In this document: piece after piece, positions 62,193 to 64,000 of the stretch
How the letters are laid out: every line of letters begins with the position of its first letter
Numbering within the stretch: position 1 is the stretch's first letter
NCBI GenBank assembly: GCA_963978895.1
Contig: OZ022245.1
Span: 19,043,414-19,107,413 of the forward strand
Direction: 5' to 3'
From: Erpobdella octoculata
Lineage: Eukaryota; Annelida; Clitellata; Hirudinida; Erpobdellidae
Length of the DNA: 64,000 nt
Position numbers and translations under genes: made by a program
Notes under the pieces: generated by a model
The model's input: only the letters and a program-made list of their open reading frames with translations
What the model was told of the DNA's origin: nothing
Database searches by the model: none

Positions 62193-62517
62193 AGTTTGAC
62201 TGATTCAATATTTGAGAAATTGTTGCTTTTGAAGATGAATAAACTTTAGTCACATTTCATTGTTTAAGTGATTTTAGATCAAATTGTGTTAAAACATAAT
62301 TTAATAGACAAAATTATGTTAAATTAAACCATACCGTGTAATAATAATTTAAAAAAAAAATGATTTTGATTTGATGATTTGAAATCATTTTTAAAAGTGA
62401 TTTTGATTTGAAATCATTTTGTAATTAATGATTTTGATTTTGATTTGAAATCATATTTTTCTTGAAGATTTTGATTTTGATTTCAAATCATTTCAAAAAT
62501 GATTTTACCCAACACTG
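62193..62517 (+). mobile_element. Inverted 324-bp left arm of the same hAT element
   Basis: Reverse complement of the first 324 bp of the neighbouring copy (61006-61330), ending AAATGATTTTACCCAACACT, G at 62517. The 8 bp after it, TGTATACC (62518-62525), are the exact reverse complement of GGTATACA (62186-62193) that lies between the two hAT parts. Confidence 0.92.
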
Positions 62518-62525
62518 TGTATACC

Positions 62526-62716
62526 CTCACAGTCCGTTTGGAGTCGATGCTCCTGTAAAGCAACAAAGTCGACGTTGTACTCTTCGCAGCCGATGATGAT
62601 CCTTTGAATTTTGTGCCTGGTTTCCCCGCTATCCCTGAGGGTTTGGACGTTGTAAGTTCCGATTTTGAAATCCCGTTTACCTTTCCTAGATGTTCTATGT
62701 CACCAGACGGTGTCAT
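62526..62716 (-). pseudogene. LINE endonuclease N-terminus (minus strand)
   Basis: The minus-strand reading 'FKIGTYNVQTLRDSGETRHK', 'CEEYNVDFVALQEHRLQTDC' is the beginning of an AP-endonuclease domain ('IGTYN..TL....... Y..D...LQEHR'). It stops where the hAT material begins. The other frame listed for this interval (with MTPSGDIEHLG...) is a shadow. Confidence 0.75.
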
Positions 62717-63215
62717 GAGCAGTGTGACTTCATGTTATCCCGCTTTCATCACACACATTAAAGAGTTTTGTCGTCTGGTGACACTAGCAGGGTTGCCCGG
62801 AATGGGTACTTCAGAAATTGTTTTCGTAGCAGAATAAATTCCTGGCAATTAGGTTGCTAGCCTTAAGAACCAGAGGTTTGAAATCAGGGTTTTCCTTCCC
62901 CTAGATGGGCTGCCCTCCCGGGTTAACGAAGCCCATCTGTCTGTTGGTTTGAAATCAGGGTTTACCTTTCCCTAGATAGCTTGCCCTCCCAGGTTAACGA
63001 ACCCCATCTGTCCGAAGCTTCTGGTTTTTAGGCGCCAGAGATTCGCCTTCGCCCCTTCTCCTGTTAGTAAAAGCAGTTCCGCCAACGAGCAGGCCAGGAG
63101 CTGGACTTGGTTATCAGAGGCTGTATGAGACGCACGCCATTAGGATTATTTTATAGGCAACTGGGAGCTTATCCCCAGTACCCACTCCCAGCTATGATAA
63201 CCTTATAATAGTTTT
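62717..63215 (-). mobile_element. 5' UTR of the minus-strand LINE with a duplicated segment
   Basis: Two direct copies of a roughly 67-bp unit lie at about 62876-62942 and 62946-63012 (GGTTTGAAATCAGGGTTT, CCCTAGAT, GGTTAACGAA, CCCATCTGTC). Sequence upstream of it (CCAGGAGCTGGACTTGGTTA, ATCCCCAGTACCCACTCC) resembles LINE 5' UTRs that I recall from several animals; clade uncertain. Confidence 0.5.
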
Positions 63216-63425
63216 ATGATAAAAAATAATTTAAAATAATTTAAAAAAACCGAAAATAATTTAAAAAAACCGAAAATAATTTAAAAAAACCGAAAATAAT
63301 TTTAAAAAACCGAAAATAATTTTAAAAAACCGAAAATAATTTAAAAAAACCGAAAATAATTTAAAAAAACCGAAAATAATTTAAAAAAACCGAAAATAAT
63401 TTAAAAAAACCGAAAATAATTTATG
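63216..63425. repeat. 20-bp tandem array, about 10 copies
   Basis: AAAATAATTTAAAAAAACCG repeats in register with only one or two substitutions (TTTAAAA for TTAAAAA in two units). Confidence 0.95.
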
Positions 63426-63832
63426 ACGCTATTCTCCATGTTTACCAGATAATATATGTTATTCCTCTTCTAGTCACGTCTTTGAAATTGACTGTATTTC
63501 TGATTTTATTTATTTTGTTAATACTGTTATTATTATATTGAATTGAATTTAAATTTTACTCAAATAGTAATTTAATTCTTTTCAATTAGTCGTATCTTTT
63601 ACCTTTTAGTCACTGCAGTTTATTTTTAAAATGAAACGGCTCTGAAAAATTGCCGAAATCGATCTATAAGCCAACGATTCATGGAGTTTGTTTTTAATAA
63701 TAAACTACTTCTAAACCGATTTAGACTATTAGAGAAACATAAAAATAAAATCGATTCAGCGAAGTATGCAGTTTTATTTAATCGAGTATGCTTGAAAGAA
63801 CATATTGTGCCGAAGTATTCAATATATATATA
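63426..63832. other. AT-rich, nothing recognised
   Basis: No coding pattern, TIR or repeat identified. Confidence 0.45.
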
Positions 63833-64000
63833 CTAGTGGCTGGCCCGGCTTCGCTCGGGCTTTTTTTTAATAAGTATGCAGAGGGTCAAGGGCCGGAGTT
63901 CCGGACCCACGTGGGAGCTTTCAGATAGAATTTTTAATTGATCGAAATTCTGGGAGTAAGGCACAATATTTTTCATTACACACAGGCACACACACACACA
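63833..64000 (-). mobile_element. Helitron family C 3' end, running off the window
   Basis: In minus orientation the sequence ends GCCCGAGCGAAGCCGGGC, CAGCCACTAG: an 18-bp stem-loop (GCCCG/CGGGC) about 6 bp before CTAG (63833-63836), then T. It is distinct from families A and B. The remaining part up to the CA repeat at the window edge is its body. Confidence 0.7.

Noticed and set aside
62483..62716. Minus-strand 77-aa ORF in a single frame
   Set aside because: The endonuclease signature (IGTYNVQTL...LQEHR) is in a different minus frame; the 77-aa frame extends into hAT sequence and is a shadow.

Overview
This window is eukaryotic and almost certainly from an AT-rich invertebrate animal genome. 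It has spliced genes, tRNA-derived SINEs, several clades of animal LINEs (L2/CR1/jockey-like and RTE), Helitrons, hAT, PIF/Harbinger, pogo and P-like DNA transposons, and a Ty3-like LTR retrotransposon. The TTAGGG-like interstitial array and the repertoire would suit a cnidarian or another non-arthropod invertebrate, but I cannot name the species. Only one piece of probable host gene is recognisable: the last exon of a CCDC51/MITOK-like mitochondrial potassium-channel gene (5842-6630, minus strand). Nearly everything else is transposable elements, heavily nested.

Layout. 1-4.97 kb: a jockey/CR1-like LINE split cleanly by a 2.98 kb TIR transposon that carries a spliced DUF4806-type gene. 5-7 kb: sparse, plus the CCDC51-like exon. 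7.2-11.4 kb: decayed gypsy-like pieces and a near-palindromic element encoding a PHD-like finger. 11.4-15.5 kb: Helitron pieces invaded by two hAT elements with intact 8-bp target-site duplications, then a deleted pogo-like element. 15.6-17.4 kb: LINE remnant and a decayed transposase. 17.4-24.65 kb: an RTE LINE invaded by a nearly intact LTR retrotransposon (LTRs about 99% identical, 5-bp TSD) whose integrase lies upstream of reverse transcriptase. 25-28.9 kb: relics, SINEs and one unrecognised 104-aa ORF.

29.1-38.7 kb: a P-like element with a THAP gene (35-bp TIRs, 8-bp TSD), followed by an inverted second copy. A 4.4 kb Helitron is inserted in the TIR of that second copy, and the Helitron carries a complete-looking Harbinger element (transposase plus Myb-like gene). 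38.7-43 kb: an (AT)n array, a hAT remnant, Helitron ends and a broken Helitron helicase. 43.5-47.04 kb: one TIR element (8-bp TSD) containing a telomere-like array element and an L2-like LINE with a long RT ORF. 47-53 kb: SINE, a second copy of the 34-kb Helitron family, and fragments.

53.2-62.5 kb: hAT pieces, including two nearly identical 1.2 kb copies, one with an inverted partial duplicate. Between them are an intact LINE RT ORF with a 218-bp hairpin at its 5' end, and a CR1-like LINE. 62.5-64 kb: the 5' end of a minus-strand LINE, a 20-bp tandem array and another Helitron end.

The recognisable genes work as selfish-element machinery: LINE endonuclease/RT; gag, protease, integrase and RT/RNase H of the LTR element; Harbinger transposase with its Myb-like partner; hAT and pogo transposases; and a Helitron helicase. 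The most interesting points are the order of the nested insertions, which can be read from restored target sites; the integrase-before-RT retrotransposon; a possibly undescribed DNA-transposon family combining a PHD-like finger with a 'DT..NTG/CQHH' transposase; and the inverted hAT duplication with its inverted 8-bp flank.
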